Of a stretch of 64,000 nucleotides of DNA, positions 48,124 to 58,835 are shown one piece after another. How positions within the stretch are numbered: the stretch's first letter is position 1; each line of letters starts with the position of its first letter. A program made the translations under genes and the position numbers. The DNA is from Isoetes taiwanensis. Its lineage: Eukaryota; Streptophyta; Lycopodiopsida; Isoetales; Isoetaceae. A model generated the notes under the pieces. That model did no database searches, had not been told where the DNA came from, and saw only the letters and a list, made by a program, of their open reading frames with translations. The stretch covers positions 2,791,678-2,855,677 of the forward strand of contig JAJEKV010000096.1 in assembly GCA_021234155.1 (NCBI GenBank), read 5' to 3'.

Positions 48124-49381
48124 CTAAGGGCGTTCTCCCTTTATGCGGCTCGCAAGACTCATGTCTTGTCGCATGAGGGTTACTCGCTTGGCGTGAACAG
48201 TGCAAGCTCGTTGAATCTTGAAGTGTTGCACTATTTTTGCTTCAGCCGCTTCTGCATTGCCCGGCCTCAAATTAGTGACCCCTAAAGTCAGATCAGTAGT
48301 CTGCATCACTTCTCGAACTAGCAGGAGCAAAGGGGCACGGGGAATTAGAAGAGCCGTAGATCATTTGGAAGTGCCTAATCTCCCTCCGGCTCTCCTCTCC
48401 ACCTCCTTCTGTCGATCTTTTTTCTTGGGTGGTGGCAGGAGCCTGGGCTTTGGTGGTGGCGGCTTCAAGGTTTCTTTGCCGTTGCTTTCGCCCTCCCTCG
48501 ATGACCCACGACCTGTTTTTCTTCATAGTACTTACTGTAGGCCTCCCACTTCTTCATATCGCCTCGTGTTCCCTCATCTTCCTTTAAGTATAGCTTTGAC
48601 CCGGTGCGTGACATAGGCTTCAGGCGGCGGTTGTGGCTGTTTCTTCTGTCCCAAGCGATTTACTCGGGGCTTACGCGCTTGATCTCTTGGGGCTGCTCAC
48701 TGGCGCCGGCTGCTTTCGGTACTACGCTTTCGTCGCTTAGGGGGGTTTGGAAGAGCTTCCGCTGCGGCGTTAGGGTTGAAGTCCCCGTCGGAAAGAGTCG
48801 TCGGAGGGGTTCGGAGGTTCGTCGGCTTGCCGCTCTTTGATGACGATTTTGGGGTTAGGCCTCTTCTTTGGTGGGACGTCCTTGACTTCCTTGGGCGATC
48901 CGCGAATTTGCCCCTTCGCCTTCTTCTTCTCCTCGGCGTATACATTCCCCTCTTCCCTCTTCCTCTTCTTACATTTCCCTCTTCTTCTCCGGCGTTCATA
49001 CTTCTTAATGAACCTCGCGAATCTGCTTCCCTCTTTGGTTCAAGTCTGCGCTTTGGTTTCGTCCCGGGATCTCGTGGCTGCATCAGAATGGTCTTCTGCT
49101 CTTTCCTGCTGCCTGATCTCCCGCTCTATTTCCTCGTATACCTCCCTTGTCTCCTCATCCATGGAGGTTGGTGATGTGGCCTCGTCCTGCTCCACCTGCT
49201 GATTGAAGACATCAATCAGATCGGATGTATCCTGCTCTTCTGAGATGTCTTCCTCGCTCGAAGGCGAACGTCCCCCTCTCGCGAGCCTCTCACGAAGCAT
49301 CTGCCGAATGACTTCAGTGTCAGTGGCGCTAGTGGTTTCGCCTGGGCGACGCTTCCTGGCGGTCTGTTTGGTTCGGGCCAT
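48124..49381 (-). pseudogene. Histone H3-like ORF of the LTR element
   Basis: ATG at 49,381 opens MARTKQTARKRRPGE: residues 1-10 equal initiator Met plus the first nine residues of canonical H3. An acidic Ser/Glu/Asp-rich region follows, then helix-like EVYEEIEREIRQQERAE and a TGA at 49,040. The same frame continues as a Lys/Arg-rich stretch (FARFIKKYERRRRRGK and onwards) to about 48,780. After a frameshift come Pro/Lys-rich pieces, a TGA at 48,697, then KKWEAYSKYYEEKQ near 48,560-48,520. The C-terminus is a histone fold: REIRHFQ (48385-48365), a one-base slip, then STALLIPRAP (from 48,360), LVREV, EAAEA, HAKRVTLM (48195-48172) and RIKGERP with TAG at 48,124. These follow H3 order and spacing through the alpha-N, alpha-1, alpha-2 and alpha-3 regions. 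EIRHFQ, LLIP and HAKRVTLM lean toward CENH3, while GERP leans toward canonical H3. Nominal length is about 419 codons against 136 for H3. It is the first ORF after the PBS leader. Known H3 packs nucleosomes; the role here is unknown. This copy cannot make the full protein. Confidence 0.85.
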
Positions 49382-49589
49382 GTTTTACGGATCGTCGATC
49401 GGATATAAGCGCCCAAAGATCGCCTAAGTGCGGGGGAGCGGATTTCTAGGGCTGGGACGTGGAAATGAGGGGGGTCTACATCTATTTATAGCTTTGGAAG
49501 TTTTAGGTCAAAAATTCAAGTTGCTCTATTTAACATGCTAAAGCACCTATTTAGTTAAAATTTACACTTATTTCAGACTTTTCCTATTT

Positions 49590-49855
49590 ATTGGTCTCAC
49601 AGCTTGCGCCTCGCTCAAAAACTAAAGTTTAGTTTTTAGACCAGGCGCGAGCTGTGAGATCTCATACATTTCTAGGTTGTTTAGGTAATTAAAACATGCT
49701 ATTCTAATTAATTCCTATTTTAGAACTAGCCTTACCTTATTACTTTTCCCAAATTCATCATGTTTTGGTGATCTTGGCTCGATGTCTCACAGCTTGCGCC
49801 TCGCTCAAAAACTAAATTTTAGTTCTTCGACCAGGCGCGAGCTGTGAGACCACCT
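49590..49855 (-). repeat. Hairpin pair 1, in the leader before the H3-like ORF
   Basis: Two strong stem-loops, about 49,594-49,661 and 49,783-49,851. On the - strand each runs TCTCACAGCTCGCGCCTGGT, then AACTAAA, a short turn, TTTAGTTTTTGAGCGAGGCG and CAAGCTGTGAGA, so arms of about 30 bases pair with few mismatches. They sit between the PBS and the H3-like start codon. The same pair arrangement occurs in the spacer before the next ORF. Confidence 0.92.
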
Positions 49856-50041
49856 CATTTGGAAAGTTTTTGGCTCATTCTTTTTAGTCTTGTTAAGTTC
49901 CAATTCACTTAATTGTTACTAGCTTAGCATAAACTACAAAAATGAGAAAAAATTTTCCCACTTTTCGAGGCTTGAGGATCCTATCAAGTTAGTACTACTG
50001 GGAGCATGGCTAGTGCTTTGCTCTTGGTCTCCAAGAACATT

Positions 50042-50053
50042 GCTCTGATACCA
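50042..50053 (-). other. Primer-binding site (initiator tRNA-Met)
   Basis: The - strand reads TGGTATCAGAGC one base after the 5' LTR end. It is the standard plant PBS complementary to the 3' end of initiator tRNA-Met. It fixes the element's orientation and the inner LTR boundary. Confidence 0.95.
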
Positions 50054-50054
50054 C

Positions 50055-51586
50055 TGTGACGTCCCCTACTCGCATACGGTGCCCGCACCGTATACAAACA
50101 GGAGTTCTTCCCCCATACCAGCTCCACACTGATACAGGGCCCTCCACATATCACTGCACCCGTAACGAGTCCCAGTGGGAAGAGTGAAGGTGTCATTCTA
50201 CCCTGTCTCCCTTAGGGCCTACCTAGCTGCGGAAGCGTAAACATACATGTCAGTATACAACATAATCCTCCATCCACCCAGAAGGGTGGTGCATCAACAT
50301 CTGCACACACAATGATCAGGACATCACATAGGAAATCCTACCCAAGGCTCAGACTCAAGGGGATGACTGACGGCTTGGGTCCGTGAGTTCATTGCGCATG
50401 TAATTCATGGCAATGGATTTTACGGGCATAAGAACATGGCATAGGGTTGTCCACTCCATCCGCCCCTCCTGCACACTTTGCGAGTAGGGTGAAAAGTGTT
50501 GGGACTGATCAGAGCCCGCCACGGATACATAGCCAAAAGGGCTATTCCTGGGTTTCATCTCCCCAGTTCCGATGGGGCAGGTAGGGATCACTCCCTCCAG
50601 AGATCTACATGCTGACCCAAGGTGACTAGAGGGTCACTGCCCGTATTCGACTTGAACTCAATGGAAGGTCATATCCACCACCTCACGAGTGTCGAGCCCA
50701 TGCCTTGCCCACACGCAGTGGCAAGCCATTGGACCTAGTCACAATGATCCCCGGTAGCACTAACACACCATAGGGATCGTTCAAGAGTCAGAACACGAAC
50801 CTCCTTATAAGCCAGTCTGGCCCCTTCACCCACAACCAGGTGTGGCTCTTGTGCACAGGCCGCATCTACAGTGTGCTAGAGAGGCTATTCTAGGAGCATC
50901 GACTACACAGCTTCAGGGCCTCTACCCCCCTTCCCAATACAAGGAGTTCACAGAGAAACATCGTCCATATACATCACAGAAGAACTAAAGAACTAGATCT
51001 AATCTATAGCATAGAGTTAGGTTCTTTAGTTAGTGTCTGGGATCTAGAGATCTAGATAGCTGCTATGGGCAATTTAATAGGCTAAACCTACTGATTCTAT
51101 GACTAGAAGACGGTTTAAGCTATTAAATTGACCAAATACCTGATCCTTGGGTGGCTCCTCCTGACCTGAGTTCAACCATTCCGCTGAGCTGATCGAATTC
51201 AGGAAACTGATGGTGCGATTCGCTTGGGCAGCGTCTGGGAGGCGGTTTTGGCTCCTGGGGCAGCCAAAACAGAGCTCTAAAACCCTATGGACAAAAACCA
51301 GCAAGTTAGGGTTTTCCTACCCTAAATAGACATGGGGTTTAGGGCTAATTGGAAAGGCCCCACTTGCCTTTAATGGCTAGGTGGCAAAATATGCCTACAT
51401 GGAAAAGTGTGCCCACATTAATGTGCATATGTGCACATTAATAACATGTGAACATACCTAGCAAGTTGCCCCTAGGGCTACTTACCTGGCTACCCGTCGG
51501 CGTACACGTCGGTCGGAGTGGCGTGTACACGTGACGAGGCAGTACAGTATACGTTCTGGGACCATATATTGTGCTGGAACGTCACA
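50055..51586 (-). repeat. 5' LTR of the 18.4-kb element
   Basis: This 1532-bp LTR starts (- strand) TGTGACGTTCCAGCACAATA at 51,586 and ends GACGTCACA at 50,055. Compared with the 3' LTR it has scattered substitutions and lacks a segment of about 40 bp near 51,345. Confidence 0.93.
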
Positions 51587-52250
51587 AATGCTGATCACTT
51601 GCACATTCTCCTTGGCACATCCCTTTGCTAGCAACCAGTTGATTCAGGTTACCTTCATAATTTACCCAGCACAGAATTTCAGTGTCTCGGTCTCGCCTCA
51701 TACCACAGGTATAAACATCTCCTGCAGCAATTTCTGAAAAAGGAACCCCTTTGGGGGCGTTGCATTGACCATATGTGTTATCACCCCAGCAGATCATCCA
51801 TGGTTATCATTCCGAAGGCGACATGTGCGATTATCTCCAGCTGCTGAGCTTGAATTAATGTAGTCGTTAGGAGCATCATATTGCCCATTGTCGTTGGTTC
51901 CCAGCACAAAGCTTTTCTTGTAATTAGCTCAATTCCACACACATGAAACGTGCCTGCAAATGTGGCAGAATCTGAGCATTTGGATCTGAGCTCCAGTTCT
52001 GTGAAACCCCTTTTCCCATGCCTTCCCCACAAAGACAGTTTATTATCCTGTATTCGCAAACCATAGGTGGTACCTGCAGTAACAACCTTCATAGTTACTC
52101 CTGAAGGGGGTGTGGATTGACCGTAGTAGTTATCACCCTAGCAATCTATTGTACCCAAACCATCATCTCTGACTGCACAAACATGCCACGCGCCAACGCT
52201 TAGACGAGAATACCTTGTGAGCTGATAAGATACTGAAACATTGAGGACTG

Positions 52251-53599
52251 CGGCATATTAACTAGGAGGAAATTAACGCAAATCAAAAACTAAAGTTCCA
52301 TGAATGTTCCTAAGTGATTTTCAAAGACATTTTTTTGATTCGTGTGAAAGAAAACCAGAATTTAACCATCATTAAGGCCAGCCTTGCTGCCAGCAGCCCA
52401 AAACATTGGCTTGAGTGCAGCATCTTTGCATTTAATTGGAATTTCAAGGGTTCTATTTAATCACTGTAATATTTTAGTCCAAATGAACCTGTGACAATTA
52501 AATCCATAGTTGTTCTTGTCGGATTTGCAATAGAGCAGCAGATATGGCTTCAACTTTGAATAAAATCCTGTGGTTTATTTTTGCTCTGATCCAACGAGCA
52601 AAAGATTCCACCGACCTTACCAAGCAGGTTCAAGAGAATAGAAACATATAAAAAGGGGAGTTATCATATACAGATGTTAATGTAGCATCCACGCGCAAAT
52701 CAAAGACCTAGAATTAGCATATTTTGGATTCTTCAGCAAAAACCTTGGCTCTCACTACAATCTGATGAAAATAACTCCAAGCAGACTAAGCTCTCGTAGT
52801 AGTAATCCTTCACGCGAAAAATGATTTCATATTGAATCCTTTAAATTCATATTATTTCATATTTACCCCTGGAAAGCTTCAAGGACACCTTGCTTGACCT
52901 TCACGAACCGAACAAAATACAACATGGAGCCCTAATTCCAGTCGCGTCGGCCTAGGTCAGGCAGTGGATCCGGCAAAGGGCAGGTTTCTAAGAGCACTGT
53001 CCACGTCGCCGACATTGTAAGAGCGCTGCTGCTACTCATGATTCTGCCATGATGCTGCTCACCATCCATGATGTAAGTCGCTCCTGTTCAATCAGCGGAG
53101 CGCTATTTCAATGGCCTTTCTTAAGTAGAACGGTATAAACATTCGGCTGGTGCCTGCAGCACTTAATCTCGGCTATGGGTTGGATTGCCACCTTCTCCTC
53201 CCTTTTATAGGAGGACACAGACCTCTCTAGATGATTCGAGAAGGCGCCAGATGTCCTCGTACCTTCCACACAGCGGTTTCTTCAAAATCTTCTAGTAGCT
53301 TCCATTAGAAGCACCATTGAAATATTTATATTTTAATGCTTAATTATAGAACATTCTAGAATCTATCTTATTATAATTATATGTTAGAGAAAGTGGTACG
53401 CTATGGAAGGCAACTAGAAATACCTATATCCACTATGGAAGGGCCTATATCCACTATGGAAGGGCAATTAGAACACCTATATCTAATTTTTCGTTAGACA
53501 AGAAGCAAGCTTTTAACTTTGATCTCATCCACTAATTAAAAGAAGAGATCACACAAAAGAAAAGGAGAAGATTATTCACAAAGGAGAAGATTACTCACG
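52251..53599. other. No gene recognised; short repeats near 53.4 kb
   Basis: No coding region was recognised. At 53,395-53,490 a unit CACTATGGAAGGGC(AATTAGAA)CACC/CCTATATC recurs about three times. The rest is unremarkable. Confidence 0.4.
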
Positions 53600-53842
53600 T
53601 TTTTGGCGCTTCTTTTGGGCGCTTGCGGATCCTTGGGCGCTTCCGGAGCCAGGTATCTCTATTGCTTTCTTCTTCTTGCTCTCCTTCAATTTGTCTGGCA
53701 TAGTCTTACGTGGACTTGCTACAATTTCTTCAAGGACAGATTCTTGATGCTCATCCATTGCTATAGCATCCAATGCAACATCCAATGTTGCATGTAAATG
53801 CTTTTCTCCCTGCGTCCTTTCTCCTCTTCTCCTCCGCGGATT
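53600..53842 (-). CDS. Isolated Lys-rich exon of unknown protein
   Basis: An open stretch on the - strand bounded by a possible acceptor (TGAATTAG, 53,843) and a good donor (AAAAAC|GTGAGT at 53,600/53,599). It reads an Arg/Glu-rich start, LDVALDAIAMDEHQE, SPRKTMPDKLKESKKKK and SAQKKRQKR, resembling a nuclear, disordered segment with basic clusters. It lies upstream of, and divergent to, the DUF7869 gene. No family recognised; it may be part of the same mobile unit or a stray exon. Confidence 0.35.
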
Positions 53843-54758
53843 CTAATTCAAAAGCCAATCCAAGAAAGCAATTCAAAAAAAGTAATTAAAGAAGCGGTGG
53901 TTTTCAATTAAGAAATAAACTAAATTTAGTAATTTTTTAAACTGCAATTTGTTAAGGAGTCTGTTGGGAAATATTATGGCATATGGCGTATGGACAGATG
54001 GATGGTATAGATGAATGGCATGTCTTGAATTCAAATTTTATGTTCGTTCTTGCATTGCATTTTGGCGTCTTGGCTTCTCTCTCTCTCTCTTGCTCATCTT
54101 GCAGCAACACAGCATTTCTTCTCTTGCAGAAGCATTTGGATGCCAGAGGTAAGTCGTTCTCTGTTATGTTATTTTCTTAAAGTTTTGTATGATCTGTATG
54201 CTTGCAAAGTCTTTCTTGAATCTGATGATCTGTTTGCTTGCAAACTCTTTCTTGGATCTGTATACTTCTTTCTTGGATTTGTATATTATGGATCATCCAA
54301 GTGCTCTGGAATACAGAATGCATCCAGAATGCATAGCCCAGAATGCCGGCCCTGGATTCTTCCTTTTCCTTCCGACTTACAGCTTTAAAAATCTGGTCGC
54401 TGCAGTAAATCGTAAACCAGTGACATAAAACTCAAACCTATTCTTCCTTTTACTCCATTTTCCAGGATTTGCCTCTGGATTCAACTAGCTTTTACTTGCA
54501 ATGTATGATTTTATGATTTCGGCGTCAAACGAGCTCGTGGTTTGTACCCCATATGCTTGCAATCAATCTGTTTCTACCTTGATGAAAAGGAAAGAGAAAA
54601 TTTAGACCGCTATAGCTGCTATAGTACATCTCTGTAATACATTTGGTGGGCATGCTATATTTGATGAAGCTGCATAAGCACGAAGTCATGCTTGGTTACA
54701 GGGAATTCGGCCAAGAGAATTCGGCCAAAATGAGCTTGTTGGTTTGAAATTTTTTCAG

Positions 54759-57700
54759 AAGGAAGGAGTTACCGGAGATACTACATGTGACAGGTGACAG
54801 TCTTGTTGATACAGAGCTTGATACAATTTGCTGGACAGAAGAAATATCTGCCTATTGCAAAATAATTTACACAAGAGAAACAAGAGAAGGCTTTTGCAAA
54901 TATCTGCTGAAGACGGCCGTGCATGGAAATGTGAATCTACCAAAGGAGACTCCTGATGCAAAAACAATAGGAGAGGCTGTAGGATCTTTTGTGGCATGGC
55001 CTTTAAAAGACATCAAGAAAATTGACGTGGTTAGTTCATATTCTCCCTTTATATAATTCAACTTTTCTTAAATGTCTTCTAATGATAATAAATTATGCCT
55101 TATGTAGGAACAAAATACCAACCCAAATACCAACCCAATGCCAAGTGTAGTCCTTGAAGAGGATACAGTTCAAGTTATTGAGGAGGATACGAATCTTTTT
55201 TCAAAAAGGACTGAGTGGAAAAACAAGAAGTTTAGATTAATCCATTCTTGTTCTGGAGAAACATTTGCAATTGCAATCATGTGTAATTGCGATCCTTTAG
55301 ATGCAGTCGAAGATTTGCCACTTGGAGATGACACTGTCGGGGTTGCTATTACTCAGCTATTACCTAATTACAACTCAATGAGGCAGAGCAATGTGAGCAA
55401 CAATTGTCGTGTATGCAAAGGCATGGTTGAGATTTCTACTTTGATGAGATGGCCAATAGAACATATTCTATATCTATATGGAAGTATATTGGTTAGGGCC
55501 AATGTAGATACTGAGCTTATAGAATATTCTTTCTCGATGTCTCCAGAGAACGTTCTTTTATATAAGAAAAGAGAGCTCACTTCTCAGTGAAGAAAGCAAT
55601 TAAATGAAAATTCAAGAGCAAAGATGAAGGAGAAATATCTAACCCAAAGAAAAAACTGAAAAAAAAACATTGTTCAAAGGAGATTGTTCAAGAAACAAGG
55701 GGAAGACCTTGTTATCCATCTTTGATGCACAGTTAAATTCTCCGTCGAAGAAATACAAATGATTGAAAAGAAGTTTTGGAGGCGGACTTCCAATGACAAA
55801 AAGAATATAATGTATTCCATGTTTGAATCTAGCATTAGAGATACAAATGCAGGTCACATGACATATTCATTAGAGAATAGATGGGTATCTGGAGAAGCAA
55901 ATGACATGCATGATTGGTTTTTCGAGGAGAGCACTTTTTATAGATACCATAATGAATACAGAGATGGTGCAAGAAAAACAATACATGAAAACACATGTAC
56001 CATCAAAACTAGAAGCAACACTATGGCAATTGAAGTGTTTGATAATTCTGTTAAATACATAGCTGAATCAACGCCACAGAAGACCAAATTAAATGAGTAT
56101 GGGAACAAAGAGGTGAAGCATGTCTTTCCACCTCAACACATTCCAAAGGAGTGCTTACAACAGGTCAATACTGTTCCAACACAATAGGTGTGCGAGCAAT
56201 CTCTCAGTCGGCTTTTAGCGAATCAACGGAATAAGCATTTCAGTGATGTGGTGGTGGCAAAGAATAATAGCTTTTCAAAGTGTAACACTTGCATACAATA
56301 GCGAGAGGCTTTGAGAAGTACAGTTGTACCTGAGCAAAGAAATGCTTTAAGAAATAAGATGCATCGACATCAGAATGAGCAAACATCCTGTAGGACAATC
56401 TATTATCAGTGGAGGGTATTTTCCTCAATGGAACCCGATAGATATTTATGCATCATACACGATAAAATGGATCAACACAAAACTTTTTTGCCTAGATTGC
56501 AGCCAATCCCTAAAAGTTGTGCTAATGCACAACAGTTGAAGATCTCACTAGCACGAATGTTGACTCATGGACATGGAATAGGAGTGTATGGTCATTTCTC
56601 ATTAGATCTATGGGAAGATGGACCGAATTTTCATGTTGGCTCTACATTCAAATGTCTCCGAAATTTAGAAAGAGGTGTTACAAATGAGCAAAGCAGTAGC
56701 AATGCTTTGTTTGGAGCTCTTCTAAATGATGAGGCACATGTTGCAACTAAACAGATGGAAAAGAATGCAAAGTTTTCTGGAAGGGAACCAATCACTTCGA
56801 CAACTATAGATAAGACATCTCACGGAGTAGTGGGGAGAAAGCTACCACAAGAATTGTGTCTACAACTTGATAATTGCTTTAGCCAGAATAAGAATAGATG
56901 GCTATTTCAAGCATGCTCATTCTTGACAGCGAAAAATGTGTTCGAGGTTGTGAAGGTTGGGTTTCTTATGGTTGGTCACACACATGATGATGTGGATGCC
57001 TTCTTTGGAGTGTTCTCCTCTTTGTTGCAACGAGAATCAATAACGACGTTGCCACAACTAATGGAGTTATTTGCACGTACAAAAAAACCATCACCTATAT
57101 CATTCTTAGTTGATGAAGTTCCAGATTGGAAATCCTTTGTAGAGCCATATATGCCAGAAGGAAACCTTGCTTTGACAGGCCATTCCAAACCCTTACAATT
57201 CAAATTCTGGGTTAAAGAAGGTGTTCCTATAATGCAATGTAAGATGCGTTCGACAGACCAAGATTGGATCCCTACCAATGGATATGAAATGTGGAGAAGA
57301 GATAAAGATGGTAAGGTAATGATTCCTGAAGGCGAGCCTTTGTCACTCCCACCGTTCAAGAACACCAAAGATCATGAAGCATTGATGAGAGGACTTAAAC
57401 AATTTATTAGCCATTGGCAAGACATTTTACAACAACCAATACTGAGTGTAGCAAAGAAAGATTCTTTACAGAAGGTGATTATATATTGGGAGAAAATGGG
57501 TGAGGCCTTGCAAAACATTGATGGAGGAGGACCCTTGAAAGATGGATTTCTTCCAATTTCTAGATGGGAGAAGAAATCCCTAGAACAAGTTGAGTTGAAT
57601 GTTGGTACCTCGCAAAAAAAGAGCTTGGCTAATTGGCATGTTGGTAGCAAGTCTAGCAGGCCCCAATGGCATGGCCCTCTTGGATTGGTCGATTCTGAGA

Positions 57701-58083
57701 GGATGTGAAAAAAGGGTATTTTGTTCTCATTAAACCCGACAATCTAGATGTATACCCAGTTTGGTTAGGTGAGGTTCGATGTGCACCTACCAAGGATGAT
57801 GATAAACCTGGACTAGAGAACTATTGGATTGAGTTCAATATTGGGCTCCAAAATGGAATATGAGGAAAAAGAAAAAGCCAAGCGAAAAGGAAGTTTATGA
57901 AAATTGTTGGGAAAAGATTTGGGTTTTGAATCCTTCGATCCTCCAAGAAAAAAAAAAAAAAGTAAGTTGTATTCTTTGGTCCTATGCACCACCAAGGGGA
58001 AAAGACATCATATCCATACGGGAACATAAGATTCCAAAAGTACATGCGAAGAAAGCAAAATATAACTTAAGTTTAGGATGATG
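54759..58083 (+). pseudogene. DUF7869-type gene, interrupted by in-frame stops
   Basis: Exon 54759-55029 (acceptor TTTTTCAG, donor GTTAGT) joins in phase to an exon from 55108 (acceptor TATGTAG). The first exon has TIGEAVGSFVAWPLKDIKK, a segment often seen in plant transposon-associated proteins. The main frame runs 55108-57708: HDWFFEESTFYRYHNEYRDG (about 55,910), a KCNTC zinc-like pair (about 56,280), YLCIIHDKMDQHKTFLPRL (about 56,445), LQLDNCFSQNKNRW (about 56,865) and VGFLMVGHTHDDVDAFFGVF (about 56,955). The LDN...QNKN and GHTHDDVD blocks are the hallmark of DUF7869, plausibly a transposase-like nuclease fold (inference). The tail (about 57,720-58,080) reads YFVLIKPDNLDVYPVWLGEV and, in another frame, CILWSYAPP, ending at a TGA. 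In-frame stops at about 55,588, 55,636, 55,716, 56,185, 56,299 and 57,706, plus a late frameshift, break it. The frame is otherwise preserved over 2.5 kb, so decay is recent. Confidence 0.75.
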
Positions 58084-58443
58084 TGACAATTTACTCAACA
58101 AGCCTATTACTTCTAAGGTTTTTCCCTCAAAGACCCTTTGGGGCGAGGGTTTTTTAATCCTGGATAGTAATAGGCTGGCTGTTTTTTGTTTGTTTAAGTT
58201 CCACAGACCGATTGGTCTTCGTGGATGATAAAGTTCAATTCAATTCAGTTCAATTTTTTTTTAAAGAGATGTACTATCTGTATCTAGTTATTGGTCATTT
58301 TTATTTTCCACAATGTACCCCCCCAAAGTTGCTTATTTATAAATAGACTTATGCATCTGTGTTTTGAATTTTGTACTTCATCTTTTTATGAATGGTCAAG
58401 TTAGTTCTGATGCTTAAGATATTTAACTCCTATTTAAATTGTA

Positions 58444-58471
58444 CTAGTTATGGTGCCCGGCGTTGCCGGGC
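58444..58471 (-). mobile_element. Second Helitron 3' end (body extends rightward)
   Basis: On the - strand: hairpin GCCCGGC AAC GCCGGGC (58471-58455), ACCATAA, then CTAG ending at 58,444, followed by T. Only one base of the last 28 differs from the end at 48,101. The body must lie at higher coordinates; its 5' end was not found inside the window. Confidence 0.75.
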
Positions 58472-58732
58472 CTAGTAACAATCTGAAAGGTGGTTGTTTA
58501 TTGCTAAATAAAGATTTGGAGCATGAAAATATGCATATGAGGATTGTAGAAGGAACAATGGAACACAAAATATGCATTCTCACCACATGTATTGCATCTA
58601 CAACAAATTGGCATTTCCACTGCAACTACTGGCATTGGAGGGCTTAGCAAGAATCTTCTAGCTGAGGATCTTTCATTTGGCCTAAGTTTAGAGTGGATAT
58701 TCCATTGAAAAGAAGCCATATATACATGACCA

Positions 58733-58835
58733 ATGTTTGCAATATTGAGAGGGAATCCGCTTCCTATGTTTTTTGAAGCATTAATGTTTGCAATATTGAG
58801 AGGGGAATGCGCTTCCCATGTTTTATGAAGCATTA
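58733..58835. repeat. Tandem duplication, about 51 bp x 2
   Basis: ATGTTTGCAATATTGAGAGG, then GAAT(C/G)CGCTTCC and ATGTTTT...GAAGCATTA, at 58,733-58,783 and 58,784-58,835. A diverged relative recurs near 60,250 and 60,360, within the same presumed Helitron body. Confidence 0.85.

Larger units (their letters stand above)
33156..51586 (-). mobile_element. 18.4-kb Ty3/gypsy chromovirus with H3-like ORF
   Basis: A complete but decayed LTR retrotransposon. LTRs occupy 33156-34727 (3') and 50055-51586 (5') on the - strand, beginning TGTGACGTTC and ending GGGACGTCACA. The flanks are AATGA (33151-33155) and AATGC (51587-51591), probably a 5-bp TSD with one change. The PBS and PPT are in the expected places. 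Order along transcription: 5' LTR, PBS, hairpin leader, H3-like ORF, hairpin spacer carrying a nested Helitron, unidentified ORF, gag, protease, RT, RNase H, integrase, chromodomain, PPT, 3' LTR. Without the Helitron it is about 13.1 kb. The LTRs have clearly diverged from one another by substitutions and indels, so the insertion is not recent. Confidence 0.9.
33139..52250 (-). pseudogene. RCC1/CRINKLY4-like receptor gene split by LTR element
   Basis: The two parts are 52,250-51,587 and 33,155-33,139. On the - strand the right part encodes RCC1-like propeller repeats of the plant CRINKLY4-type extracellular domain: WHVCAVRDDGL..DC (the Trp of CWGDN is a TAG) then NYYGQSTPPSGV, VTAGTTYGLR, FHVCGIE, and MICWGDNTYGQCNAPKGVPF with IAAGDVYTCGM. 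Several frameshifts lie between 52,092 and 51,780. The frame CQGECASDQH stops at the LTR border. If the retroelement and one TSD copy are removed, coding resumes as YYAP and meets a consensus splice donor CAG|GTAAGT at 33,139/33,138. In intact relatives this domain sits outside the plasma membrane ahead of a kinase; no kinase or signal peptide is visible here. The gene was already degenerate apart from the insertion. Confidence 0.7.

Noticed and set aside
48218-49202. Overlapping + strand frames of 121-132 codons
   Set aside because: They are the complement of the H3-like ORF; their Phe/Leu/Ser-rich composition comes from reading the Lys/Arg/Glu codons backwards.
49352-49381. Chance origin of the H3 tail match
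   Set aside because: A ten-residue identity at the start codon combined with an H3 fold at the other end of the same unit makes coincidence unlikely, so it was kept as a finding.
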